Below, piece after piece: positions 7,802 through 16,339 of a DNA stretch of 35,915 bases. Every line of letters starts with the position of its first letter. Positions within the stretch are counted from its first letter, which is position 1. The DNA is from Caldilineaceae bacterium. Its GTDB lineage: Bacteria; Chloroflexota; Anaerolineae; Caldilineales; Caldilineaceae. The DNA lies in NCBI GenBank assembly GCA_026705565.1, contig JAPPAJ010000191.1, forward strand, positions 1-35,915, read 5' to 3'. The notes under the pieces are model-generated. The model was not told where the DNA came from. It searched no databases and worked only from the letters and a program-made list of their open reading frames with translations. The position numbers were made by a program, and so were the translations under genes.

Positions 7802-8884
7802 TTACGCAGCTGCCGGCTGGACGGAACCCGATTCGCTGCTCCGGCACGCCGCATCGGCCACGGCCATGGTCCTGAAGGCATCCGCGACCGAGGTCGGCAG
7901 TTCCGTGTCCTCACCGTTCACAAAGCGCATGAGGCTGCCCATGCTACCGATGAAGGCGTCGGGAAACCAGCCGGCCTCCAGTGCCAGGGAATGCCATTCG
8001 GGTTGGGCGGCTCCGGGAGCGGAAAGGCAGTAGTCAAACCGGTCGGGCACCCCTTCGGGATAATTCATGAGGATGCCCAGGGTAGCCTTGATGGCCCCGG
8101 ATGTTCCCTCCCATTTCACATGGGCTTCCTGGTGCCGCAGGCCGTACCGGTGGAAGTGGTTGGTATCGATATGGACGCGCAGCATGGGGTGATAGTCCAG
8201 CGCGATCAGCGACCGGGAACTCGTCATGGCCGGCAGATTCGGATGCGAGACGGACAGTCCCTGCACGCCTGCGGGTTCGCCCAGGAAGGAGCGGACCAGG
8301 TCGATGTGGTGGATGCTGTGGTAGTAAATCTCGGCATGCGGCAAGCCCTGGAGAAAGGGCCACATGTGCCAGGGGGTTTCGACGCAGACCCGAATCTCCA
8401 GATCGACGATGTCACCGATCGCACCCTGGTCGATCAGGCTGCGGGCCGCCAGTACGAAGGGAGCCCACCGCATCTGGAAGTTGACGGCCGCGATCATGCC
8501 CTTTTGATTGCAAATGTCCCGGAGGATACGGGCCTGTTCCAGGTTGTCGCCAAGGGGTTTCTGGATGAGGACGGGGCTCCCATTGGGCAGCTCGGGCAGG
8601 ACCGACGCGATGTGGGTCGCGGGCACGGCCACGTCGAATACAGCATCGGCCGGTGCCTTGCGGACCGCTTCGGCCAGGGAGGCATGAACTGTTGGCACCC
8701 CGAACTTGCCCGCCATGTACTCGGCCCGGTCGGTCCGGGGATCGAAGAGGCCCGCCACCGGGTAGCCGGCCTTGGCATAGGCTGGATAGTGGGCATCGTG
8801 CACGATGCCGCCGGCCCCGATGCTGACAATCGGCCGCGGTGTGCACGGTCTGGGTATGAACTGGTTGACGGTTGGCGATGGCAT
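7802..8884 (-). CDS. Gfo/Idh/MocA family NAD(P)-dependent oxidoreductase
   Basis: 360 residues. The N-terminal Rossmann fold starts with IGAGGIV (22-28) and the catalytic-domain segment includes IYYHSIHHIDLVRSFLGEP, where a histidine of the HxxD pattern usually assists catalysis. The family signature Glu-Lys-Pro appears here as Gln108-Lys109-Pro110, keeping the catalytic lysine but changing the acid. Family members oxidise or reduce hydroxyls of sugars and inositols, or reduce related ketones. The start at 8884 has GGAG nine bases upstream. The gene heads a two-gene unit with the signal-less binding protein and is divergent from the MacB-type permease. The substrate cannot be named; a sugar or cyclitol is most likely. 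Confidence 0.87.
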   Translation of the reverse strand: MPSPTVNQFIPRPCTPRPIVSIGAGGIVHDAHYPAYAKAGYPVAGLFDPRTDRAEYMAGKFGVPTVHASLAEAVRKAPADAVFDVAVPATHIASVLPELPNGSPVLIQKPLGDNLEQARILRDICNQKGMIAAVNFQMRWAPFVLAARSLIDQGAIGDIVDLEIRVCVETPWHMWPFLQGLPHAEIYYHSIHHIDLVRSFLGEPAGVQGLSVSHPNLPAMTSSRSLIALDYHPMLRVHIDTNHFHRYGLRHQEAHVKWEGTSGAIKATLGILMNYPEGVPDRFDYCLSAPGAAQPEWHSLALEAGWFPDAFIGSMGSLMRFVNGEDTELPTSVADAFRTMAVADAACRSSESGSVQPAAA

Positions 8885-9204
8885 GGGGCTGGCTCCGGAT
8901 TTCGCTCAAATCTAGCAGATGGTTGCGGTGTCGCGCACTTCCGCCGTTGCTCGACGGAAATCCGCGGCAGGAACCGGACACCGTCCGGCCCGATGTGGGT
9001 TAAAATCGGCGGCCGGGCCACGGGCCTTGGGCACGGTCTCCCGCACGCCAGGACTTTGGCGGCGCACTCAATTCCATTTTCCACTTGGCGAACAGCTTTG
9101 TACCGGTCCGGGCACGACTTCAGCCACAAGCACCATTCATCCTGCAAGCCGGCTTCCCAATGGCCTTGTTCGGCTTCGCCGGCAAGCACCACCTCCCCTG
9201 AAAC
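8885..9204. other. Divergent intergenic region with a possible -10 element
   Basis: These 320 bases separate the minus-strand dehydrogenase from the plus-strand permease. I find no gene. A TAAAAT hexamer at 9001-9006 stands out in GC-rich surroundings and could be a plus-strand -10 element, about 200 bases upstream of the permease; no clear -35 element precedes it. Confidence 0.35.
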
Positions 9205-10449
9205 ATGATCTTCGGTGAAGTCATCCGCATCGCGCTGCGCGCGCTGACGGTCAACAAGCTGCGCAGCCTGCTCACCATGCTGGGCATCATCATCGGCATC
9301 TCGACCGCCACCGTCCTGATCTCCGCCGGCCAAGCCGTGGAGCGGTACATCTACGACCTGTTTGCCGGGATCGGAACCAATGTTCTCTTCGTGGTGCCGG
9401 GCCAACTGACGGAAAACCAGGATCCGACCGCTGAACCGCGGTTTGGGGAGTTGACACTGAGCGATGCGCGTGCCCTCTCCAATCCCCTGCTGGTGCCGGA
9501 CATGGTCATGGTCGCGCCCGAAGCCAACGCCAGGGCAACCGTCGTGCGCGGTGATGACTCCTTGGACATCGACCTGATTGCCATTGCACCGCAGCACAAG
9601 GACATTCGGGGCTGGGACACCCAACTCGGGGAATTCTTTTCACAGGTTGATATGGACGGGCGCCGCAGAGTGGCCATCCTGGGCCAGACCGCATTTCAAA
9701 GCCTCTATGAGCCCAATGAGAACCCTCTGGACACACAAATCCGGGTGGATGGAGTGGTGTTTACCGTCATCGGTGTCATGAACGAAATCGGCATAAGCCA
9801 GTTCGGCAACCGCGACAATTCCGTCTTTCTGCCGTTTACCACCGCCATGGAACGGGTTTTGGACTGGAAGACCACGCGCGGCGACTACAAGGTGACGCAG
9901 ATCCTGGTGTCCGTCTCCTCCGAGGACCGGATGGCCCAGGCCCAAATCGACATTGAGGAGGCGTTGCGCGAGCGCCACCGCATCGACTACTTCGAGGAAG
10001 ACGACTTCTCTGTCATCAGCCAGACCGACTTTATCGGCGTGTTTGGGGACATCACGGCCGTGGTCACGGTGTTCCTGGGCGCGATTTCATTCGTGTCGCT
10101 GTTGGTGGGCGGCATCGGCATCATGAACATCATGCTGGTCAGCGTGGCCGAACGCACCCGCGAAATCGGTTTGCGCAAGGCCATCGGGGCGCGCCGCCGG
10201 GACATTCTGCAGCAGTTTCTGGCCGAGGCTGTCTTCCTGTCCGTGCTGGGCGGAATTTTCGGCATGGTACTGGGCGCCTTGGTCATGCGGGCGGCCGACT
10301 CCCAAATCACCGCCCTGCAGTTGACCCTGCAGGTCAGCACCGTGGCGGGGGTGGTGGCGTTTTGCATGGCAACCGGGATCCTGTTTGGATTCTGGCCGGC
10401 CGTGCAGGCCAGTCGGCTCAGTCCCATTTCCGCGCTGCGTTCGGAATGA
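9205..10449 (+). CDS. MacB/FtsX-type ABC transporter permease
   Basis: 414 residues with the classic order of this family: a first membrane helix after LRALTVNKLRSLLTMLGIIIG, a large extracytoplasmic MacB periplasmic-core-like domain (about 45-270), then three membrane helices of the FtsX domain. A conserved cytoplasmic loop reads SVAERTREIGLRKAIGARRRDI. Family members (MacB, YknZ, LolC/E relatives) work by mechanotransmission to export peptides, antibiotics or lipoproteins, with a separate or fused ATPase and often a membrane-fusion protein. This protein lacks an ATPase domain and neither partner is adjacent. The ATG is preceded by no clear Shine-Dalgarno sequence. pheS follows after 93 bases, which looks like chance rather than functional pairing. 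Confidence 0.9.
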   Translation: MIFGEVIRIALRALTVNKLRSLLTMLGIIIGISTATVLISAGQAVERYIYDLFAGIGTNVLFVVPGQLTENQDPTAEPRFGELTLSDARALSNPLLVPDMVMVAPEANARATVVRGDDSLDIDLIAIAPQHKDIRGWDTQLGEFFSQVDMDGRRRVAILGQTAFQSLYEPNENPLDTQIRVDGVVFTVIGVMNEIGISQFGNRDNSVFLPFTTAMERVLDWKTTRGDYKVTQILVSVSSEDRMAQAQIDIEEALRERHRIDYFEEDDFSVISQTDFIGVFGDITAVVTVFLGAISFVSLLVGGIGIMNIMLVSVAERTREIGLRKAIGARRRDILQQFLAEAVFLSVLGGIFGMVLGALVMRAADSQITALQLTLQVSTVAGVVAFCMATGILFGFWPAVQASRLSPISALRSE

Positions 10450-10542
10450 GCCCGCGGGCTGTTGGTCTGGCACGATAGGGACCGTCGGCCGACGGGTTTC
10501 CGGCTGCCGTACATCGCACCGTCCCCAACGGAAGCATCTGTT

Positions 10543-11580
10543 GTGAGCACACTTCTTGAACAATTGTCAACCCTGCGCACGGAAGCTGCCGAGGACATTC
10601 GGCAGGCCCGGGACGAGGAGGCGCTGGCCTCCGTCTTCAGTGCGGTGCTGGGCCGGCAGGGCCGTCTGACCCAAATCCTGCGCGGCCTGGGTTCCCTGCC
10701 GCGCGAGGAACGGCCGGAGGCGGGCCGGGCCGGCAACGAGTGCAAGCGGTTCCTGGAGGATCTCCATGCCGAGCGGCGCGGCGAATTGGCGGATCTGGCC
10801 ATCAGCGAGGAGCTGTCTGCCGAGGGGATTGATGTCACGCTGCCGGGCCGGCAGTGGACGCTTGGCAAGCTGCACCCGTCCACGGTGGCGCTGCGGGAGA
10901 TCTATACGATCTTCCGGGGGCTGGGCTTTTCAATCTATGAAGGGCGTGAAGTGGAGAGCGACGAGTACAACTTTGAGTTGCTGAACATGCCGCCCGGCCA
11001 TCCGGCCCGCGACATGTGGGACACGTTTTATACGACGGAACCGGGCATCATCCTGCGCACCCACACCAGCCCCGGGCAGATTCATGCCATGCGGGAATAC
11101 GCCCCCAATCCCATCCGCATCATCCTGCCCGGCAAGGTCTACCGGCACGAGGACGTGACGGCGCGCGCCGAATCGCAGTTCTACCAGGTGGAAGGCCTGG
11201 TCGTGGGCCGGACCATCAGCCTCAGCGATCTCAAGGGCACCGTGCAGCACTTTGCGGACCGCATCTATGGCAGCGGGCGCAGGGTCAGGTTCCGCAAGAG
11301 CTACTTCCCCTTTACGGAACCGAGCGTGGAGGTCGACATTGATTGCATGTTGTGCGAGGCGCAGGGCTGCCGCATTTGCAAGTACACCGGCTGGCTGGAG
11401 ATCATGGGGGCCGGCATGGTGCATCCCAAGGTGCTGGCCAACGGCGGCTACGACCCGGCCGAGTGGTCCGGCTTCGCCTTCGGCATGGGACCCGAACGGG
11501 TGGCCATGCTCAAGTACGCCATCACCGACATCCGTCTGTTCTACACCAACGATGCCCGTTTCCTCGAGCAAATGGTGTAG
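10543..11580 (+). CDS. pheS: Phenylalanine-tRNA ligase alpha subunit
   Basis: 345 residues, normal for the bacterial alpha subunit. It charges tRNA-Phe with phenylalanine as an alpha2-beta2 enzyme with PheT. An N-terminal helical region (about 1-90) resembles the tRNA-binding coiled coil. Class II motif 2 is at about 195-219 (LPGKVYRHEDV, then FYQVEGL) and motif 3 contains GPER at 316-319 followed by VAMLKY. A four-cysteine cluster, Cys268, 271, 276 and 279, sits before GWLEIMGAGMVHPKVL and looks like a zinc knuckle; similar insertions occur in some bacterial lineages. I chose GTG at 10543 because GGAAG lies eight bases upstream and the preceding in-frame residues do not look like PheS. pheT does not follow; the next gene is an aldehyde dehydrogenase. 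Confidence 0.93.
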   Translation: MSTLLEQLSTLRTEAAEDIRQARDEEALASVFSAVLGRQGRLTQILRGLGSLPREERPEAGRAGNECKRFLEDLHAERRGELADLAISEELSAEGIDVTLPGRQWTLGKLHPSTVALREIYTIFRGLGFSIYEGREVESDEYNFELLNMPPGHPARDMWDTFYTTEPGIILRTHTSPGQIHAMREYAPNPIRIILPGKVYRHEDVTARAESQFYQVEGLVVGRTISLSDLKGTVQHFADRIYGSGRRVRFRKSYFPFTEPSVEVDIDCMLCEAQGCRICKYTGWLEIMGAGMVHPKVLANGGYDPAEWSGFAFGMGPERVAMLKYAITDIRLFYTNDARFLEQMV

Positions 11581-11687
11581 GACCTGCCGAGGGAAGCTGC
11601 AACGGGTGCCCGTTCAACCAGTTTGTCCAAATGGTCCGGTGCCGCGCGGTGCCGGACCCTGATCAAGCCAACCAAGGACCTGCAACC

Positions 11688-13100
11688 ATGAAGATGTACA
11701 TCGGCGGCGAATGGATCGACGGGGACTCCACGATGGATGTCCTCAACCCCTATGACGGTTCGGTGGTGGACACCGTGCCGCGCGGCACGCCCGCGGACGT
11801 GGACGCGGCCCTGGCCTCGGCGGTGCGCGGGGCGGAGGCGATGCGCGACCTGACCGGGTTCGAGCGTTACCAAATCCTGCACCGGGCCGCCGACCTGATT
11901 GTGGAGAACCAGGAGGACCTGGCCCGCACGATCACGATGGAGGAAGGCAAGATCATTGCCGAGGCCCGCATCGAGGCGGAACGGGCGGCCGAAATCATCT
12001 ACCTCTCGGCGGAGGAGGCCAAGCGGCTGTACGGCGAGGTCATTCCGGTTGACGGTGGGCCGGGCGTGACCGGCAAGTTCGGTTTCACGGTCCGGGTGCC
12101 CTGCGGCGTGGTGGCCTGCATTTCGCCGTTCAACTTCCCGCTGCACCTGGTCTGCCACAAGGTGGGCCCGGCCCTGGCGGCCGGCAACGCGGCCGTGCTC
12201 AAGCCGGCCTCGGACACGCCGCTTGTGGCCCTGAAGTTCACGGAACTGCTGCTGGAGGCCGGCGCGCCGCCAGAATCCATCCAGTGTGTGACCGGCAGCG
12301 GGGCCGTGATTGGCGACGTACTGGTCTCCGATCCGCGTGTGCGCAAGATTTCCTTCACCGGCAGCCGGGACATCGGCGAGCGGATTTGCCATCAGGCCGG
12401 AATCAAGAAGGTGACCATGGAGCTCGGCTCCAACGCCCCGGTCGTTATCCTGCCGGATGCGGACCTGGACAAGGTGGCAGCGGCCTTGCCCACGACGGCC
12501 TACAGCAACGCGGGCCAGGTGTGCATCTCGGCCCAGCGCGTGCTGGTCAGCAACGACATCTACGGCGACGTACTGGACGCCCTGATGCCGGCGGTCGAAG
12601 GTTTCACGACTGGCAACCCCTTGGATGAAAGCACCAAGCTGGGACCCATGATTCGCCAAAGCGACGCGGAGCGGGTCAGCAGTTGGGTGTCGGAGGCCCA
12701 GGACAACGGTGCCACGCTGCTTACGGGTGGCGGCTTGGATGGGCAGATGCACCAGGCCACCCTGCTTACGGATGTCAAGCCGGAGATGAAGATCTCCTGC
12801 GATGAGGTGTTCGGTCCGGCCATGGGCATCACGAAGGTGGACACCGTCGACCAGGCGATTGCCATTGCCAACGACACGAACTACGGCTTGAGCGCCTCGA
12901 TCTTCACTCAGGACCTGGACTCCGCCATGCAGTACATCCAGCAGGTGGAGTCGGGCAACATCCACATCAACTGGGGCACCCAGTGGCGCGTCGATCTGAT
13001 GCCGTACGGCGGCCTCAAGGACAGCGGCTACGGAAAGGAGGGTCCCAAGTATGCGGTCGAGGAGATGACCGAGACCAAGATGGTGGTAATCCACCAGTAG
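11688..13100 (+). CDS. NAD(P)-dependent aldehyde dehydrogenase
   Basis: 470 residues, full length for the aldehyde dehydrogenase superfamily. It oxidises an aldehyde to a carboxylic acid with NAD(P)+. Visible active-site elements are Asn149 in SPFNFP, Lys172 in LKPAS, the general base Glu245 in MELGS, and the nucleophile Cys279 in NAGQVCISAQRV. The C-terminal part carries EVFGPAMGI and the NIHINWGTQWRVDLMPYGG segment. The ATG at 11688 has AAGGA nine bases upstream. The N-terminal NPYDGSVVDTVP resembles lactaldehyde, phosphonoacetaldehyde and non-phosphorylating glyceraldehyde-3-phosphate dehydrogenases, but I cannot assign the substrate. A strong hairpin follows 23 bases after the stop. Confidence 0.93.
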   Translation: MKMYIGGEWIDGDSTMDVLNPYDGSVVDTVPRGTPADVDAALASAVRGAEAMRDLTGFERYQILHRAADLIVENQEDLARTITMEEGKIIAEARIEAERAAEIIYLSAEEAKRLYGEVIPVDGGPGVTGKFGFTVRVPCGVVACISPFNFPLHLVCHKVGPALAAGNAAVLKPASDTPLVALKFTELLLEAGAPPESIQCVTGSGAVIGDVLVSDPRVRKISFTGSRDIGERICHQAGIKKVTMELGSNAPVVILPDADLDKVAAALPTTAYSNAGQVCISAQRVLVSNDIYGDVLDALMPAVEGFTTGNPLDESTKLGPMIRQSDAERVSSWVSEAQDNGATLLTGGGLDGQMHQATLLTDVKPEMKISCDEVFGPAMGITKVDTVDQAIAIANDTNYGLSASIFTQDLDSAMQYIQQVESGNIHINWGTQWRVDLMPYGGLKDSGYGKEGPKYAVEEMTETKMVVIHQ

Positions 13101-13123
13101 CCAGTCTTGTCGGTCAGCAAGTG

Positions 13124-13153
13124 CCGGGGCCCCGCACGCACGCGGGGCCCCGG
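13124..13153. terminator. Bidirectional hairpin terminator
   Basis: A perfect 12-base-pair stem (ccggggccccgc and its complement) around a six-base loop (acgcac), located between the convergent aldehyde dehydrogenase (stop 13100) and ctaB (stop 13168). Placement and strength fit a terminator serving both strands. A long U-tract is absent; only a short T-rich run follows on the plus strand. Confidence 0.75.
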
Positions 13154-13167
13154 TTGGTTTCGGGGAG

Positions 13168-14082
13168 TCAGGGCAGGAACGGCAGCCCGCGGTCCAGTGC
13201 CAGGGCCGCGAACACGAGGGCCAGGTACAGCATCGAGAACTTATACACGGCCAAGGCGTCCGGCCGGGTCACCACCCAGGATGGCGATGTCTTGGCATAC
13301 AGTTGCGCCATCTTGACGACCAGCAGGCCGTTCAACAGAACGACCGCACCCAAGTAGGACCAGCCGGCCTCCCGCAGCACGAAGGGGGCCAGAGTGGTCA
13401 GGACCGTCAGGACGGTGTAGAGCATCATCTGGCGCAGCGTGCGCTGGGTTCCGATGACGGCCGGCGCCATGGGCACGCCCACGGCCGCGTACTGGTCGCT
13501 TACCAGGAAAGCTAGGGCCCAGAAGTGCACGGGCGTCCACATGAAAATCAGCAGGAACAGAATCCAGGCCATCCAAGGGAGGGAGTCGGTCACGGCGGCC
13601 CATCCCAGCAGGGGCAGGACCGCACCGGCGGCCCCGCCGATCACGATGTTCTGCCACGTGGCCCGCTTCAGCCAGGCCGTATAGACCAGCACATAGAAGA
13701 GCAGGCCGGCCCAGGCTAGCAGGGCCGTCAACAGGTTGGTTGTCAGTAGCAGGACCACGAACGAGCCTGCGCTGAGCAGGCCTCCAAACACCGCTGCCTG
13801 TGGCACCGAGATGCTGCCGGTCACGAGCGGCCGGCGTTTTGTGCGCCGCATCCCGGCATCGATGTCCCGGTCCAAAATCATGTTGAAGACGCCGGCTCCG
13901 CCCGTGGACATGTAACCGCCCACCAGAACTCCCAACAGGGCCCATGGGTTCGGCAGGCCGCCGGCAGCAACGAACATGGCACCCACAGCCGTAAACAGCA
14001 GCAGGGACACCACCTTCGGTTTGGTCAGGGCGAGGTATTCGCGCCAGATGGCAGGCGCCGCGGCCGGGAGCGAGGTGCTCAC
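13168..14082 (-). CDS. ctaB: Protohaem IX farnesyltransferase (haem O synthase)
   Basis: 304 residues of a UbiA-type membrane prenyltransferase. It attaches a farnesyl group to protohaem IX to give haem O for terminal oxidases. The first Asp-rich motif is NxxxDxxxD at Asn67, Asp71 and Asp75, followed by RRTKRRPL. The second conserved segment is YTAWLKRATWQNIVIGG, with AVLPLLGW after it. About nine hydrophobic helices are visible. I chose the GTG at 14082 because it overlaps the ctaA stop as GTGA, a classic coupling arrangement, and because the family sequence (REYLALTKPKV) begins soon after. The frame is open further upstream, but that part lies inside ctaA. It acts with ctaA. Confidence 0.95.
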   Translation of the reverse strand: MSTSLPAAAPAIWREYLALTKPKVVSLLLFTAVGAMFVAAGGLPNPWALLGVLVGGYMSTGGAGVFNMILDRDIDAGMRRTKRRPLVTGSISVPQAAVFGGLLSAGSFVVLLLTTNLLTALLAWAGLLFYVLVYTAWLKRATWQNIVIGGAAGAVLPLLGWAAVTDSLPWMAWILFLLIFMWTPVHFWALAFLVSDQYAAVGVPMAPAVIGTQRTLRQMMLYTVLTVLTTLAPFVLREAGWSYLGAVVLLNGLLVVKMAQLYAKTSPSWVVTRPDALAVYKFSMLYLALVFAALALDRGLPFLP

Positions 14083-15086
14083 GCGGAGACCGCCTCGCGG
14101 CTGCGCCAAGGCAAATTGCCGGGTGTGCGAACGGGGCCCGGCGCGGTCAGGACGATCCAGGCCACCAGCGTCCAGAGGCAAAAGACGCCGACCGCCACGG
14201 CCAAGTGTGTCAACTGCAGCATGATCGGCCCCAGCAGCGACAGGTTGACGGCGCCAATGACCAGTTGCACGGCGTAGGCCCACAGGAGCAGACGGCGCCA
14301 CGGCCCTGCTTCAGGAATGGGCCTGAGCCATCCGGTCACGGCATGGATTGCCCAAAGATAGATCCCGACTGCGATGGCCAGCAGCGGGTGGAGGATGCGC
14401 AGCCGGATGAGTGGATGGGACGCGGTGCTGAAATCCTCGGACAAGCCGGCCTCCAGGGACTCGGGCGGAAACATGGTGTTGCCCATGGCCGCGATGCCGC
14501 CCGAGAACATGACCACCATCATGCCCAGGAGCCCCAACCCGACCAGCCACCCCAAACCGGACCGACCATGCCAGCCCGGAGGCCAGGGCTGATCGGCATG
14601 GGCATGATGGACCGCCAGTGACAGCGAGCCCATGAGCCAAAGGGAGTTGAGGAGGTGGAAGGCGACAAGCAGGCCGCGTGCCACCGACACGTTGTCACCC
14701 GTCAGGCCAGACAACACCGTAGCCGCGCCGATCAGGGCCTCGATGCCCAGGAACGTCGTGGAGGCTACCGTCCAGGCCAGCAAGCCGGGATTTGCTTTCC
14801 GCAGGCGAAAGGCGCGGATGAGCAGCCAAACCCCCATCAACAGGGCCACGCCCGACAAGGCGCGGTGGGAATACTCGATCCAGGTGGCAAAGCCATGGTC
14901 CAGCGGCAGGAATTCCCCTTGGCAACGCGGCCAGTCGCGTCCGCAGCCGGCACCGGAGCCGGTAGCCCTGACCACCGCGCCCTGCAGGATGACGATTCCG
15001 TTGACTGCAAAGGTTGTCCAGGCAAGAGCCGCGGTCGTGATGCCCCGGGGCTGACCTTCTTTGGCCGGCACGGATGGTCTGGACAT
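14079..15086 (-). CDS. ctaA: Haem A synthase (COX15/CtaA family)
   Basis: 335 residues with about eight membrane helices. It oxidises the C8 methyl of haem O to a formyl group, giving haem A for cytochrome c oxidase. Helix 1 ends in GAVVRATGSGAGCG, followed by the external cysteine pair Cys48 and Cys55 as in Bacillus CtaA. The conserved Glu71 and His74 lie in WIEYSHR. Further haem-ligand candidates occur in LVAFHLLNS, RILHPLLA and QLTHLAVA. It is upstream of ctaB and its stop overlaps the ctaB start by four bases. The ATG at 15086 has only a weak ribosome binding site. Oxidase subunit genes are not in the window. Confidence 0.95.
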   Translation of the reverse strand: MSRPSVPAKEGQPRGITTAALAWTTFAVNGIVILQGAVVRATGSGAGCGRDWPRCQGEFLPLDHGFATWIEYSHRALSGVALLMGVWLLIRAFRLRKANPGLLAWTVASTTFLGIEALIGAATVLSGLTGDNVSVARGLLVAFHLLNSLWLMGSLSLAVHHAHADQPWPPGWHGRSGLGWLVGLGLLGMMVVMFSGGIAAMGNTMFPPESLEAGLSEDFSTASHPLIRLRILHPLLAIAVGIYLWAIHAVTGWLRPIPEAGPWRRLLLWAYAVQLVIGAVNLSLLGPIMLQLTHLAVAVGVFCLWTLVAWIVLTAPGPVRTPGNLPWRSREAVSA

Positions 15087-15186
15087 AAAAAGGGTTTGCA
15101 GGGATTTGGCACCGGGGATTCCGCGGACTCGGTATTATGCCCACAATTCCGGGCTGGGCTGCCGTTTCCGCACCCGTCGCTTGGCG

Positions 15187-15216
15187 GAACCCGATGTCGA
15201 ACGGTACCGGGTTCGA
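15187..15216. repeat. Two nested inverted repeats between ctaA and the SDR gene
   Basis: gaacccg (15187-15193) pairs with cgggttc (15208-15214), and tcgaac (15197-15202) pairs with gttcga (15211-15216). The two stems share bases and exclude each other. They lie about 100 bases upstream of each divergent gene. This could be an operator or an alternative leader structure; the evidence is only the symmetry. Confidence 0.3.
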
Positions 15217-15315
15217 CGATGCCGTCTGCGCACACGGGCATTGGAATCCGGAGTGGGTGTCAAACCAAAGCCCGAGTTCGCATTATGTTCCATTCCGTAG
15301 CTCCTTGACCTTTCC

Positions 15316-16266
15316 ATGACGCTTTCCTTGGTAACCGGCGCCTGGTCCTATCTGGGTCGGAGCATCGCGTCCGAACTGCTGGCCCGCGGCGGTCGGGTGC
15401 GCACCCTGACCTCCCGCCGTCGTCTGGAGGCCGATCCCTTCAACAGAGCCGTGGATAGTTGGCCGCTGCAGTTTGCAGCAGGTTCCGAACCCGCTCCCGG
15501 CCTTCTGGAGGCGCTGGCGGGAGTGGACACGCTGTACAACACCTACTGGGTGCGGCACGACCGGCCGCCGCGCGGTCAGCGTGGAACCTGGATAGCGCAT
15601 CCCGAGGCGGTCCGTCGTTCCTGTCAGTTGATCGACGCGGCCAAGATGGCAGGCGTACGGCGGGTGATTCAGTTCACCCACACCCGTACCGACTTGGCTC
15701 CCGACCTTCCCTACTTCGCCGGCAAGGCCGCCGTGGAACGGCACCTGCGCGACAGCGGTTTGTCCCATGCCATATTGCGACCCAATTCCCTATTCGGGCG
15801 CCGGGACATCATCATTAACAACGTCGCGTGGGCGGTGCGCCGATTCGCGGTCTTTCCCCTGCCTGGCCCGTTGGGCTATCGGGTGCGGCCAATTCATGTC
15901 GACGACTTGGCCGCTGCCGCCTGCGACCTGGGTGCGGACAACAGGAACGTAACGCGGGATGCCTGCGGCCCGGAACAGTACGCCTTCGACGACCTGGTTC
16001 GGTGGCTTGGCCGTACCTTGACCGGCCGCGCCCCGATCGTGCTGCCTTTGCCGCCAAGGGTGTGTCAACCGCTGTTTCAAGCCACGGGGTGGGTACTGGG
16101 TGACACCATCCTGTCCTGGTCCGAGATCAAAGGCTTGGTCCTGGACCTGCTGAGTTCCGACGAGGAGCCTCTGGGTTCCAGGGCCCTGTCCGACTGGGTG
16201 CATGAACACCGCGAGGACCTGGGCAGGGAGTTCCGGCTGTATCCCTATCGGTTGCAGCAGCGCTGA
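15316..16266 (+). CDS. Atypical SDR / NmrA-like NAD(P)-binding protein
   Basis: 316 residues. The nucleotide-binding start reads LVTGAWSYLGRSIASELL, matching the TGxxGxxG pattern of atypical and extended short-chain dehydrogenases except that Ser11 replaces the middle glycine. Downstream segments RRVIQFTH, YFAGKAAVERHL, HAILRPNSLFG and RPIHVDDLA match NDUFA9-like or NmrA-like SDRs, which are often redox sensors or chaperone-like rather than enzymes. The usual YxxxK catalytic pair appears only as Tyr-Phe-Ala-Gly-Lys, which fits the spacing. There is no signal peptide. It is divergent from ctaA/ctaB. The ATG has no good Shine-Dalgarno sequence. Its role is unknown. Confidence 0.82.
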   Translation: MTLSLVTGAWSYLGRSIASELLARGGRVRTLTSRRRLEADPFNRAVDSWPLQFAAGSEPAPGLLEALAGVDTLYNTYWVRHDRPPRGQRGTWIAHPEAVRRSCQLIDAAKMAGVRRVIQFTHTRTDLAPDLPYFAGKAAVERHLRDSGLSHAILRPNSLFGRRDIIINNVAWAVRRFAVFPLPGPLGYRVRPIHVDDLAAAACDLGADNRNVTRDACGPEQYAFDDLVRWLGRTLTGRAPIVLPLPPRVCQPLFQATGWVLGDTILSWSEIKGLVLDLLSSDEEPLGSRALSDWVHEHREDLGREFRLYPYRLQQR

Positions 16267-16284
16267 CGGGGCGCTTCGGTCCTT

Positions 16285-16329
16285 CAGAAGTGCACGGACG
16301 AGAGAGGGCCGCGCCTTCTGTGGGTTTTT
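16285..16329 (+). terminator. Possible terminator after the SDR gene
   Basis: cagaag at 16285-16290 pairs with cttctg at 16315-16320, followed by a T5 run in tgggtttttg. The loop is long (24 bases) and GC-rich, so the hairpin is imperfect. It lies between convergent genes, where a terminator is expected. Confidence 0.35.
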
Positions 16330-16339
16330 GTGGGGCAAC

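Noticed and set aside
11541-13094. Minus-strand open frame opposite the aldehyde dehydrogenase
   Set aside because: The plus strand holds all catalytic motifs; the antisense translation matches nothing I recognise.
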